Assembly: GCA_025677815.1 (NCBI GenBank)
Contig: JAIXMP010000016.1
Span: 984,870-1,048,869 of the forward strand
DNA: 64,000 bases
Direction: 5' to 3'
DNA from: Phascolomyces articulosus
Lineage: Eukaryota > Mucoromycota > Mucoromycetes > Mucorales > Lichtheimiaceae
The position numbers and the translations under genes were made by a program. Below, one piece after another: positions 1-12,900 of this stretch. The first letter of the stretch is position 1; the number at the start of each line of letters is the position of its first letter. The notes under the pieces are model-generated. The model searched no databases and was not told where the DNA came from. It worked only from the letters and a program-made list of their open reading frames with translations.

Positions 1-347
1 GAAGAGAAGAAAGATGATAGTGGTTCTGATTTTGAAATGAGCGGAACGAAAAAGAAACGACAATCTCAACGACAGCAGTATCAAAGAAAACGATCACGCA
101 AGGAACATGCCAATAATAAGAAAAAGAAAAATGTTAGGTCAAATTTGATGCTTGTTTTTGGTCCTCACGGTGTTGGCAAAACAACTAGTGTTTATACAGC
201 TGCACAGCAAGTCGGATATGAAGTATTCGAAATAAATCCGGGTATGCGGCGCGCAGGAAAAGATTTGATGGCTGCTGTTGGAGAAATGACAAAAAGTCAT
301 CAAGTGAATTTCCTTGACCATGCATCAGCATCATTATCATCATCATC

Positions 348-380
<33 letters not shown>

Positions 381-2771
381 GCCAGCAGAACCAATTATCG
401 ATAAATCTCAAAAAGATATTTCAAGTATGTTTCAAAAAATAACATCCCCCAAAAAACGATCTCAAGAAGAAGAGAAACAACAAGATTCTACCAATAATAA
501 AAAACGACGCATGGCAAAAGAATCTTCTGTTGTGACCAAAAAGAAGACTAAGAGCAATGGAATTATGAGCCATTTTGGTCGAATCAAAACTTCCAGAAAT
601 GTATCTATGGAGGAAGAAGAAGATAAAGCGACAAGTAGTGATTGGGAAGATGATATGGATTACAAGATGCACCATGAACAAGAGGAAGTGCCCAATCAAT
701 GGATGAAACAACCTTTAGCATCTACCAAACAAAGTTTAATTCTATTAGAAGAAGTGGATTTACTCTTTGATGATGATAAAGGATTTTGGACTGCTGTATT
801 GGAATTGGCTCAAACAAGTAAACGTCCAATAATTATGACTTGTAATGGTAAGTGATTTTTTTTTTAAAAAAATCTCGATAATATCAATTTTTCTTTTTGA
901 GGAGAGAGCGATTTTATTACTAATGATGATTATTTTTCCCACAATGATAATAACAAAAACCGATCCATGGGATCCACTCTTTTTTTTTTTTATTTAATAA
1001 AGATACCGATATGGTCCCAATAGAAGCCATGAAACTCGAAAAGGCGATTGAAATTCATCCACAAACAACACACAGCCTCATACCTTATTTACAACTTGTT
1101 TGTTTCAAGGAGGGATATGCAGTAAATCCAATGGATTTATTTTATCTTGTGGCTACCATGGGAAGTGATTTACGGCAATTAATTCATACGTTGGAAGTAT
1201 GGTGTAAACAACTTAATCCATTATCACGGATGAATGCCAGAACAAGAAATTCTGGCGCACTGGGAGCAACGGCATTACGGCGGACATTGTCATCATCTTC
1301 GTCAGTGGTGGAAGTAAAAAAAATGGTGGCGCGGAGGAAGAACAGGAGACAACAACAACAACAGGAGGAGCAACAAAAAATTGAACAAATGACTGATGAA
1401 GATTTCACCAAAGAGGGAAAGGATCCACCTTACCAAAAAGAATTCCGTGTGTGTCCTCGGATATTCAATCAGTACATGGGAACAGATAGCCAAGATCTTG
1501 TATTGCGTATGACCACTATGGAAATGGAACGAGACGAGCCCAGTTTATTGGAACTTTGTCAATTCTATCAGCATCAGCAAGAAAATGATGCTTCCAAAGA
1601 AAACGATAGAAATGGAAAAGGAAAAAGTGGAAAATTGTTTACAGTAAAACAATGTTTTAATTCATCCGATCTTGGAATTATTTCTCGAGGGTTGGATACC
1701 ATGGCATTTTCGGACACATGGATTACACGACAGTCCAATCAATGTCAGGTGTGTGTAATTCTATGTTTATGTATATGAATTATAAGAATGTTTATGACTC
1801 AATAATGATAAATAGGTGATCATGGAACAAGCAACTTCATCTGAAGTAAAGGATCAAATTTGTGGATATCAAGGAACCATCCAAATGATTGGGAATAGAA
1901 TCGAACCAGAATTATATGAAGTTGAAAACAAAATTCAACAATTGAATATGAAACGGGTCGCTCATCGCAAGTGGCAAGTGGAGATTCAACAAAGAGCTGG
2001 TATCTGGGGTGGATTGTGTTACAATCGGTAAGGAAAATAATGCAGTTGTTTATTTGGATTGAATATCTATTTTAAACAGTGCGTTGCATGGTGTTTGGGG
2101 TTGCATGGTATTCGGGGGACTAGTGAAAGAAGTGAAAGACGATCATGCGGATTTGAAAAGGGCTGAACAAAAAAAAAAAAAAACTTTACAAAAAAAAAAA
2201 ATGTCAAATATAGAACAACTACCTATAATGAAAGCATTGAGGCTACTAAAAGAATACTAAACTGGCGATTAGTGAATAATCCAGTCTGCAGTATGATAAT
2301 GACTGAATATGTTCCTTATATCCGAGCCATGTGTCAGGTACAACAAGAATTATTATTAGCTGAACAAGGTGGTAATGATGATAATGATAAGGATGGAAGA
2401 AGAAAAAGAGCTTTATTAAGAAAGAATGGATTCAAGCATAAGATCAATGATGAGAGTATTGAATTATTATTAAGGAAAAGAGAAACTTGTAATTTGGTAT
2501 GTTTTTTTAGTGTTTGTAGTATTAAAAAGTGGGATGTTTATAAATATAAATATATGTAACTCACATGATTTATCTTGTTCTAACTTGTTATTTATAATTA
2601 TTGATTATAATGCTGTTTATAATGATTGTTATTGATTATTATTAGACTCACCAATGGCATATACAAGCAACTGTTTATAATGATCGCTGGAAGGACGCAG
2701 CAAAAGGGAAAAAAAAGCTAAAAATACCCAAACTCTCTTTTAGCGCTACACAGAAAAAAAATGGGACCTGA
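1..2771 (+). CDS. ELG1: ELG1/ATAD5-type RFC-like clamp-unloader ATPase, 3' part (runs off left edge)
   Basis: AAA+ large subunit of an alternative replication factor C complex; in this family (Elg1/ATAD5) it unloads PCNA from chromatin after replication. The frame is open from base 1. Walker A (GPHGVGKTT, about residue 54) is followed by VFEINPGMRRAGKD, a Gln run and a basic/acidic linker, then Walker B-like LILLEEVDLLF and IIMTCNDTD made across the first splice, and a lid/collar region with GSDLRQLIHTLE. Exons: 1-847, 1003-1748, 1816-2027, 2080 to about 2496, 2646-2771. Oddity: around 2169-2203 the frame must change by one base inside two long A-runs for the conserved-looking downstream part (frame of 2272-2496) to be reached; otherwise translation stops near 2260. 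The first intron's splice restores the usual TCND sensor motif, which supports the model. RFC1 or CTF18 are less likely, judging by the EINPG/AGKD region. Confidence 0.78.
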
Positions 2772-3176
2772 AAAAAAAAGAGTCTTTTTTTATATGAACT
2801 GTTGTGTACCCAATCCTTTTTTTTTTTCTACTTTGCAATCCATCATCAATAAAAGGTTGAGTTAAAAGTCGAGTTGAGTTGAATTGTGTGTATCTGTGTA
2901 ATTTACCATACTGTATGTTGTATACTATGCTAGCATATTTATAAAAACAAAAGCAACAGTAAAAAACAGTATATAACCAACTCCTCTTTTTTATCTGTGC
3001 GTGTTTCTTCTTCTCTTCTTCTTTTTTTTCCTTTTCGCCTTTTTCTCTTTCTTCCTTTAATACTCTCTCACTTATCTTTTTATAAACCTTAATTTCTCTT
3101 ATATCTATATAAGCTGTATATATACATTATATATCATATATAGTTTATATATGTGTCTGTTTCTCTTGTCGGCATA
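2772..3176 (+). promoter_or_regulatory. Intergenic promoter region of the LIM-RhoGAP gene
   Basis: A long pyrimidine-rich stretch (about 3004-3075, TTCTTC/TTTCTC repeats) is followed by a TATA-rich block (3097-3150, repeated TATATA) directly before the ATG at 3177. CT tracts just upstream of starts are common in fungal promoters. Function is inferred from position only. Confidence 0.4.
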
Positions 3177-6100
3177 ATGAATCCTATTACTACAACTACT
3201 ATGACAACCTTATTAACCGACGACAATAATAAATATCATCATTATCGTCCAACTAAAAATACAACAACTAAATTACCACCACCTACTTCACCTACCTCAT
3301 TGGATCGTGAATCAACAACCACTTCAGCAAGTACCATTTATCAACATTCCACAACTACTTCAACTACTACTGCAACATTACTTGACCAACAACAACAATC
3401 TCGTTCTCACTCTTCTCGAAGGACTGCAAGTACAGGCGCAACAAGTAGTGGGTCTACTCCACAACATTATTGTTTTGGTTGTCATCAACCTTGTGTACCG
3501 AGTGATCGTTCACCTATCCAAGCATTGGGGCGAATATATCATTATCAATGTTTTGTGTGCGAGGTAAGACTCTTATTTCCTTTTTTTTTTTTTTTTTTTA
3601 CTCTTTCCCTTTTGCTTTTTTCTTCATCATTTTCAAATAGTTATCTTCTATTATTATTATTATTATCTATAACGCGCATTGCATATATAACACATGATTG
3701 AAAGGGGTGTTTTATGAGAAAGGGGAGGAGTATGTGGTTGTGTATGATTATGAAAAAAAAGGGGAAAAAAAAAGAAAATGAGACATAAAAAGTTTATATG
3801 ACAATAATAATGATATTCACGAAACCAAGGAGAAGAAGATGAAAAGAATAAATAACTTTTAAACGTTTTCTAAAATATCATTAGGATTGCCATGTTCTTG
3901 TCACCGATAAATATTACGCGTTAGATCATGATCCATTATCAAGATCCATTGTTTGTGAACGACATTATTATGCCCGATTAAATCGTTTATGTAAGCAATG
4001 TGGAGAACCTTTATTAGAGGGAGCAACAACCGAAATGATCGACGGATACAATTATCATCAACAATGTTTACAATGTCCTGGTTGTCTCTTGGCAAAAAAA
4101 GCAAAGCAACAAAAGCAACGTAGTAGTAAGTTGAATATACCCCATTTGCTCAGCACGAGTAGTAACCGTAGTACGACCACCAGCATCAGCAGTAATAGTA
4201 GTAGTACTCGTAGCAGTATTCATAATGAATACTATTTTGATGACAACATCTATCGAGAAAAATATTCTTACGACGGACGATCGTATTGCCAGTATCATTT
4301 TTCGTTGCTACGCAGCACAGCATGTTTTGGCTGTGGTCAAACTGTTTTATCCCAATCCGTCAATGATCGTGACAATCCTGATAAATTGTGGCATCATGAA
4401 TGTTTTATGATTCAAAAGGTATGTCTTTTTTTATGGCTATCATTATCACCATCTCATTTATGATGAATAGTTCGAATTTATTGACTTGATGTTATTTTCA
4501 TTCATTTGAATCCACAGTATTGGAATGTTCGATTAGCCGACCAAGAAAAAGATCTTCATGGTATATATAAAACTTTAACATTTATATCTTATTTTTTTGT
4601 ATAACAATCATGTATTTTCTGCGCCTCGTGATGTGTAACCAACCAACCAACCAAAAAATAATAATAATTTATTATTATAGGTCTTTTCTTAAACATGAGT
4701 CCAGATGAATTAATGAAATTACAATTGAATATGGAACAAAAACGAAAACATGTTTGGAATGAATTAAAAGGATATGAAGATTCACTAGCCAGTTGTATCA
4801 AGGAAATGGCAGTCGATGTTACTGGAGGACCTTATCTTGAAAGTGTACAAATGGCTAATCAACTTGCATGGCATCTTTGTGTCTTATTTTCAGCCCATCA
4901 AAAGATTCATTCTCTTTTTGAAGAATACAAGCCTCATCATTATCATTATCATCAACACCATCGCTTACAAGTACAGCAAGGTATTATAAATTATTATTAT
5001 TGTTATTATTATAGATAGTAATATAAACATCTAATTAACCATTTTACTTTTTATTCCGAACAACAACAAAAAAGAATACGAGTGTGACAAATGGACCCGG
5101 ATCATTGGTGTACAAATTCTACGATTATTTGATTTAATTCATGCGAAAAAGGATAATATCCATTTGGATCCTCATCAACAGGAAGAATTTCGAAAACAAA
5201 TTGTTCAGTTCGTCACTGCATTAGCTCATAATGTAAAAGAATGTTTACGACTTGGTATTACGGAAGCACTAGAAATGGTAAAAATCATTATCCCTTCTCC
5301 TTTTCCCAATCAAAAAAAAGCATATTTTAAGATACTATTTTATTCATCTTCTCTAGGAACACGAATATGGCGTCAATGATACTATACTGACGTTTATCCA
5401 GGAATTTGCACCCCTCAAGAAAAGTAGAGTATCCATCACATCAGGAAGATATTGGCTCAAGGATACACCGTTTTCTACTACTACCGTGACGTCTCAAGAG
5501 AATGAAATTGTATCCAATCAAGATAAATGTCGTCAATGTCATTTAACGATTGAAGAAACATGTTGGCGTTTTCATAGTGAGCGATGGCATACACAATGTC
5601 TTGAATGTAATCATTGCCATCAAAAGATTGAACCTCCTTTTAATGCACGAATAGGTGTTCATTATTTGGTAGCGGGTAGTAAAAAGAAATCGATCATCAG
5701 TAGTAATAAAAAAAAGAAACATTCATCCAAACAACAAGATGAAATGATGACGATGGCGATGAATCATTCGAATGACGCATTACAAGTAGAATCAAACTTA
5801 ATTTTACTTTGTGATAAATGCACCATTGATCCACGTACACGACGAAATTATTTAATGCAGCAGCAACCACTTTCCCGCGTAACTCAACTTGAACAATGTA
5901 TGCATCTTTTGCGCGTCGCAGTGGCACGAGTCCATCAAGTTCCCATCAGTGGTAACGTCACACAAGGTATATATAATAGGTTATCTTCTTTTTCCTTCTC
6001 TCTCTCTCTCTCTGTTCCCCCCAAAACTCCTTTCTTTTATACTCTTATAGCCAACTCCTTTAAACAACAACATCAAAAACATACTCGTCTCCTCTTCTTC

Positions 6101-6321
6101 TTCTCTTACTTTATCTTCCCCCCCCAAAAAAAAAATCATAATATTGATTCATTCTGCTGATCATTTTATCAATATTCACTATTTTTAGGTAAAAAAGGCT
6201 TGCCCGCCATCAAAGCAGATTTCAATAACAAACTGCAAGTACCTCCATTACTCACAGCTACAACAGCAATAACAACAACAGTACAGCATGTAAATAAAGA
6301 GCAGCAGCCACCTACTACAAT

Positions 6322-6353
<32 letters not shown>

Positions 6354-8577
6354 ATACCAATAACACAATGATCAGCCGACAACCACAATCACAATCACCC
6401 TCTTCTTCTCCTTCTTCTCCTCCTCCCCCTCAACGAATGACACTCGAATCTTCACCTGCTGTTGTTCGATTTCAACATCAAGAACAAAGTCCTTCTTCTG
6501 TTTTTGGAGCTCCATTATTCTTTCGTAACACTAAAGATGCTGTAAAGCGTTCTAAATCATCTCAACAATATCCACAACAACAATCCACCAATTCTGATCA
6601 GCACTATCTTCATAACACTACTACTACTAATACGACCAGTAATAATATTAATATTAATAATAGTAATAATAATAATAATAATAATACCAGCTCTAATACT
6701 TTACCACGACGTGCTGTCACCATCAGCACAAAAACAGCACCTTATCATACCAACGAAAATAATAATACCACCAAAAATAATTCAAGCTCTCCCACTGGTG
6801 CGGATGAAAAAATGTTTTCATCATCAACTAACTCTTCTTTGTCGAGTAAAAAGTTAACGTATACTTTAAGACGAGCATTAAGTACGGGTCGACCAGGATC
6901 ATCCGCATCAACGTCTCAACAACAGCAACAAAATCGTTTATCCATTATCAACACAAGTATTGGTGGTGGTACTGGTACTGGTAACCATAGTCCGTTGACA
7001 CCTTCTCCTACATCAAAATCCAAAATACCTACTGCTGAAACTATTACAGAACCTGGAGGACCTTTTTGGCTTACAGAATTAACGACGATGCAAGATTCAA
7101 TTGTACGTAGTCTTGCGGCGCTTTATATTGAGCGTCATGTCAGCAACTTTTTTGAATTCGAAGAATTGGTATCATTTGTCGAAGGAAAGAAAGAATCTTT
7201 ATGGGGTAAAGTCAAGTTACATTTCCGAAACAGTAGTAATACGTATCGCCAACCATCCCCTTCTGCTTCCATGGATACCAGCTCATCCATGAATAATAAA
7301 ATATTTGGTGCATCATTAAAAGATGTATCGATACGAGAAAAACAACAACAACAATTTCATATTTACGATCAAAGAACACGTGCTGCAGCCATCAGCTATG
7401 TAATGACCCATCACCCGACCCTGACCGCATGCTTTTCGGAGAATGCCATGGTGCCTTCAGTTGTGCAGAACATTATTTTGGCTTTGCTGAATCAAGGTAA
7501 CGATAGTATTTAGTATTATTATTATTATTATTTTGTTTATGTATATTGTGATATACTGTTCGAAAGAAAAAGCTTGTTGTTATGTTCACATGCTTCCAAC
7601 TTTAAACTAATTTTTTTTTTCGTTTCAATGGGGGGGATTGGATATAAAATAGATCTTACTACTGAAGGGATCTTTCGAAAAAATGGTAATATTCGAGAGC
7701 TTAAAGAGATGTGCGATATGGTGGATAAAGGACAAGATTATACCCATCGATTATTCCATGAATCTTCTGCTATTCAACTTGCCGCCTTATTGAAACGATT
7801 TGTTCGTGATTTACCTGAACCTCTTTTAACATTTAAATTATACAAATTATTCCTTACTTCTTTAAGTAAGTCAATCTTTTATTTTCCTCATGATCTACTA
7901 TTATCTAATAATCACTACAACCACCAACTCAACATATATATATATATATACTAAATACCTCCCCTCCTTTTTTTTCCCATTAGAAATGGCTAATGAACAA
8001 GAAGCCAAGACAGTGTTGTATTTTGCATGTTGTATGCTTCCTAAACCAAATCGGGACGTGATGCAGCTTTTGTTCTTGTTTTTGAACCATGTGGCATCGT
8101 TGCACGAACAAAACAAAATGGATATTCATAACATTGCTCGGATATTTTGTCCAAGTGTTTTATTTGCTTCTCCCACTTCACAATCACAACCACAATCTTC
8201 ACAAACAACAAGAGAAGAAATTGAAGTCGTTTCGATGTTAATTAAATATCAACCTGATTTTAATTTGGTATGTATTTCTTCTTTCATTTGTTATTTTCCA
8301 AAAAAAAAGAAAAAAAAAACTGAACTCTATATAAAATTAGGTCCCACAAGAATTTACACTATTAATGCAAGATACAAACATGATGAAAGCCCTCTATAAT
8401 GCCGATTTGACATCTTCTAAAGAATTCATTAAAACATACTCTAGTTTAATGAAACTAAGAAAAAATGCAAATAATACTGTTTCAACACGTCCTGGTGAAG
8501 CAGCTAGTATATCCCCATTAGCAACCCGTTCAGCCGTCGTATTACCCACTTCTACTGCTCAACAAGTTGGAAGATAA
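3177..8577 (+). CDS. LIM-domain Rho GTPase-activating protein (Lrg1/Rga-like)
   Basis: Predicted 1372 aa from ten exons: 3177-3563, 3885-4418, 4518-4560, 4681-4980, 5075-5277, 5357-5966, 6189-7496, 7653-7865, 7984-8267, 8341-8577; all junctions are GT-AG and keep frame. Tandem LIM zinc fingers occupy about residues 98-330 (CFGCHQPC...HYQCFVCEDC; CKQCGEPL...CLQCPGC; CFGCGQTV...WHHECF, the last degenerate), and a further LIM lies near 544 (CRQCHLTI...CLECNHCH). A low-complexity Thr/Asn/Ser/Gln linker follows, then a C-terminal RhoGAP domain (about 1066-1300) with TEGIFRKNG, whose Arg is the expected catalytic finger, and LLKRFVRDLPEPL. LIM plus RhoGAP is the architecture of fungal Lrg1/Rga1/Rga2, which switch off Rho1 or Cdc42 in polarity and cell-wall control; which of the two cannot be told here. 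The ATG at 3177 is the first in-frame ATG. Confidence 0.9.
6301..6690 (+). repeat. In-frame trinucleotide repeats (Thr, Asn runs)
   Basis: Runs of ACT/ACC (about 6312-6350) and of AAT/AAC (about 6640-6690) lie in the linker of the LIM-RhoGAP gene and encode poly-Thr and poly-Asn. They sit between structured domains and are likely length-variable. A (TA)n run in the next intron (about 7935-7952) and a (TC)n run (5998-6013) are similar microsatellites. Confidence 0.7.
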
Positions 8578-9972
8578 TCCAGCTTCTTTCGTTTTTATAT
8601 TATATATATATATATCCCATCCAACAACACACCATACAATGACCATCAAAAAAAATAACCTATATTCTTTATATTATATTATATTTTATTATTATTGCCA
8701 TTATTTTATATATATTTATACCTTTTTTTTTGTATAGCTTTTCTTTTTCTTATTACTTTTCTTCCTTTCTACCGTATACAGACAACATGACTTAACAACT
8801 ATGTATAAACGTTTTTATTATTAAAAAAAGAACTCATCCCACACGTCAACTACACACAATCATAATATATTCTTATACATCCTTTCCATTCTTTTTCTAA
8901 AAAAAATAATTATATAGTAGCATTTTAGTAAGTATAGTTAAAAAAAAAAGTGCTCCTTATTATATTAGTATTTATGTTGTGTTGATATTGGAAAAATAAA
9001 GTAACAACTATAATGTTTAGTATAGAACAACGTACATAAGTCAAAATGCATGTCAAACAACTTTTTGTACATGGTCATGGATGTATATGTATAGAACTAA
9101 GAAGAAAGAGTGTGTGAAATCAGATGTATATGATAACATAATACATAATGACAATCATTTAATAACCACATACCTATAGAGAGATAAATTCTTTTATCTT
9201 TTATTTTATTCACTACTATCACTGTTTAATTTATTTTTGGTACTTTGATCTACTGTACATAAAATATAGAAGATGTATTAAACTCCTTTATTTATTTTTA
9301 TAATTCAATTAAATCACCCATGTATATTTAATGAAGTATAAATGTTTGACACCTGTTGTAGTTGTAGTATAAATAAAGTATGATACAGTTTTTTAAGGAA
9401 AAAAAAAGAAGGGTCTGAGTAAATGACCCTGACGCCTACCTAATAATAAGTCGTATTGCTTTTTTATTTGCATGATTTTTATATAGTTATTTTGATATTT
9501 TTAGTCTATAAATCTAATGTTTGACTAAAAATTATTATACCCGAAAATGTCATTATGCAAAATGCACCTATCTGTATAACATTGGCGTATTTTTTTTAAA
9601 TGAGTGATATGAATAAATATGTTTAGATTTATGTTGAAAAAGCCATCCCACGCATAACATACATAGCATTACAAAAATATGTATAAAGAAGAGAGGGATA
9701 ATGTGTAAGATATATATTATATGATGTATTTATATATAGTTATAAAAGGAGTTATCATGTTGCTGCGAAAAGCTTTGCTTTACACAATATAAGATATACT
9801 TTTTTCTGTTTGTTTGTAACCAAGTAGTTTGTAGTTTTGATAGCAAGAATTTGCAATGCAATGTATAGTATATTGTATATATAAAATTAAAAAATAAAAA
9901 ATCTTTTTTTTTTTGTGTTGTTGGGAAAGGTGGAGAAGGAGGGAAATTGATAAAAATAAAAAATAAAAAAAC
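8578..9972. other. 1.4-kb intergenic region between convergent genes
   Basis: A very A+T-rich stretch between the 3' ends of the LIM-RhoGAP gene (+) and the PKC gene (-). It holds several AATAAA-like signals (for example near 8995 and 9373) that could serve polyadenylation. I see no coding sequence, RNA gene or repeat of note in it. Confidence 0.5.
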
Positions 9973-12900
9973 TTATACTCTTATGCTATTAGGAACCATT
10001 CCACCATCCTTATTCATAGGATGATGATGATTATTATTATTATGAACGACGACCCAATCTGCAGTATAAGAAAATCCTTCAAATTCTTGTTGTGAACCAG
10101 GTGTCAACAAGGAATTCACGGGTGTGATTTGTGGTGTTTCTTGAGTAAATTCTTCATCAAAATTAGATGTATCCAACGGTCCTTTGATAGTTGGAATAAA
10201 AGGAGGAGAAATACGTTTAGCTAATAAAGCTTTCCAATCGACTTCATTAAAGAATGGATGGGCTTTGACTTCCAGTGCATCACTTTCACCAGCACCTAAT
10301 CGCTTCGCTGGATCACGATTCAAGAGTTGTTCACAAATGGAAATAGAGACGGGAGACGCTTTCATGGGATATACAATTTCGTCGTTTAATGTTGCATCAT
10401 AGATTTCATCATCATGTTCGGCTGGGAAAGGTGGCTAACACATCCCCCCCCCACAGACCAAAAGAAAAAGTTAATGACAAGGTGGATCCATTTATATGTT
10501 GATAGTAGTTATATGCATATGTAAAAAAAAAAAAATTGATTGTTTTACCCTAGCAAACACCATTTGATAAATAAGAACACCAAATGCCCACCAATCCACA
10601 GCTCGGTCATATCCTTGATGTAATAGAATTTCTGGAGCCATGAATCCAGGCGTACCACACATTGTATTGGTTCTAGAACCATACCACATATCATCTTTAC
10701 ACATGCCATAGTCACCAATCTTAATATGACCATCGGGACCTAGCATAATATTCTCCAATTTTAAATCACGATAAATGATGCCTAAGTTATGGAAATGTTC
10801 TAAGCCGAGGAGAACTTCACTTGCATAAAATCTATTCCGTTTCATATATAAAAATAGGTTATGTAAGTAGGTCATTCATTAAAAAAAAGAAAAAGGAACT
10901 TGTTCTTTTCTCTCAATTATCAAGTCTCTTACCTTGCTCGTCTTTCAGAAAATGTCTCACGTTGAATATGACTCATTAAATCACCACCACTTATGTATTC
11001 CATGGCAAAAAATAAATGATTTTCACTTTGGAAACTTGAATGAAGTCGAGTTAAGAATGGATGAGGATTTTGATTTACTGCTTGGAATACACGCTTTTCC
11101 AAACGAATACTATTTTTTTTTGTTGTTGAATGATGTTGTGTAAGTATAAATACCATCCCGTAATTCTTTTTTTATTCCATCATGTCATTTATACCTCTCA
11201 ATAGCATCATCGTCGATCATTGATTTCTTTTTTAGTACTTTGATAGCATAAGGCTTATTATCATGGTTACCATTGGCAAGAATTACCTAATACATTCAAA
11301 TACGAAATAAATAAAAGATTGTTGGTATATGATCTAAAAATATATTAAAAAGAATATGATAACAACAACATACCTTGCCAAATGTTCCTCTACCAACAAC
11401 TGTTTTGAATGTAAAATCTTGAAGAGTAACATGACGTCGTCGTGAACTTGAATCACTTACCTGTATTACATTGATAATAAATATATTTGTTATTTACAAT
11501 GGTTACTCGTTAAAAGAAGCACTCATGATAAGGTGCACTTTTTTTGGATAACAATATATAACTTTACTTACTGGAGATTGCATTTGAGTTTCATCAATCA
11601 ATGTTTCAGTATAATGGCCTTGAAGCTGAATATCCAATTGTTCATAAACACGTAAATATGGATCGTCAAGTCGAGATCCTCCCACAACAGTTTCTGAATC
11701 ATCCTGTTGCTGTTGTTCCTGATCCTTATAGTTGTTATTATTATTATTTCCTCCCCCTCGAACAGGCGGTACACCTAAAGTTGGTATCATATCACTTGTA
11801 TTGTTGTTTGTAAATACATTAGATGAATTTTCCATGTAAGCAAGATTATTACAATCTGTTGTTTGTGCTGTCGTTATACCCTCAATTATACCAGTGGTCG
11901 TTGTAGGTGGACCAGCATAAGAATAAGGACGAACAGAAGCACCATCCGATGCTTGAACTGACATAGAATCAAACGATTCCGCATCTCCCACTGTGTTCGT
12001 TCTGGAAATCAATGCTGGAGTTTGAGTTTTCTCGTTTGTTGATGATGGTATCGAAGGCATGGATTGTCGATGAGATGGGGGTATAGGTCGTTCACGAGCA
12101 GCTCGTATTTCTGCCAACATTTGGTTTGCAACTTCCATGGATAATCCGCAAAAATCAGGCACGAGATGAGCACATGTTGCATGACTGGTAATACCACATT
12201 CTGGAAATGAATAAAAAAAATTATTGTATATGTAAGTGTACATGCTGCAACTCATTTTTTTATAGTGATGTACGTCCTTTGGGATTACGTATATATATGT
12301 ATACATATATATTACCTGAACATTTTCGAGCTTTGCGAGAACCAAGGGAAAGAACTTGTCCACAGTGACAACACCAATTAGCACCAATATTTGTAATTGG
12401 AATAAAACGATGAGGAATACGATGGTTCAGTCGATCCTCTTCTAAGGCCTGATTGATGGAAACAGTGTATTAAAAACTCTATTTTTTTTCATTCTTTCAT
12501 CAATCCAAACATAAAAATATGTATACATACGTTGGTATCAAGGTCTGATTTTGATATGCATTTGGTAACCACTTTTCCAGAACACTTTCTGTGGCAAGTA
12601 TATGCACAATCTACATATAAATTATATCGTTTAGATATATTTTATTTTTATATAAAATATATAGAACAATATAGCAACAAAGAAATGAAATTCTTACCAT
12701 CACATCGAAATCCACTTTTGACTAAAAATTCACTACAGTAAGCACATTTCATAATATTATAAAGACGATGTTCAATAAATTGATGACCATTCACTTCGTA
12801 TCGCTGTCCAGAAGGTTTCTCACGAACTGCACCCGCACGAACAAGGATAGGCTTTGCAGGTTTAGGGGAGAATGGAGTACGGAATGTTGGTTTTTCACGA

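Noticed and set aside
1184..1493. Minus-strand frames rich in Cys and Leu
   Set aside because: They are antisense shadows of the Gln/Arg-rich coding sequence of the ELG1-like gene.
6169..6366. Minus-strand Val-rich frame
   Set aside because: Antisense of the Thr-codon repeat in the LIM-RhoGAP gene, not a membrane protein.
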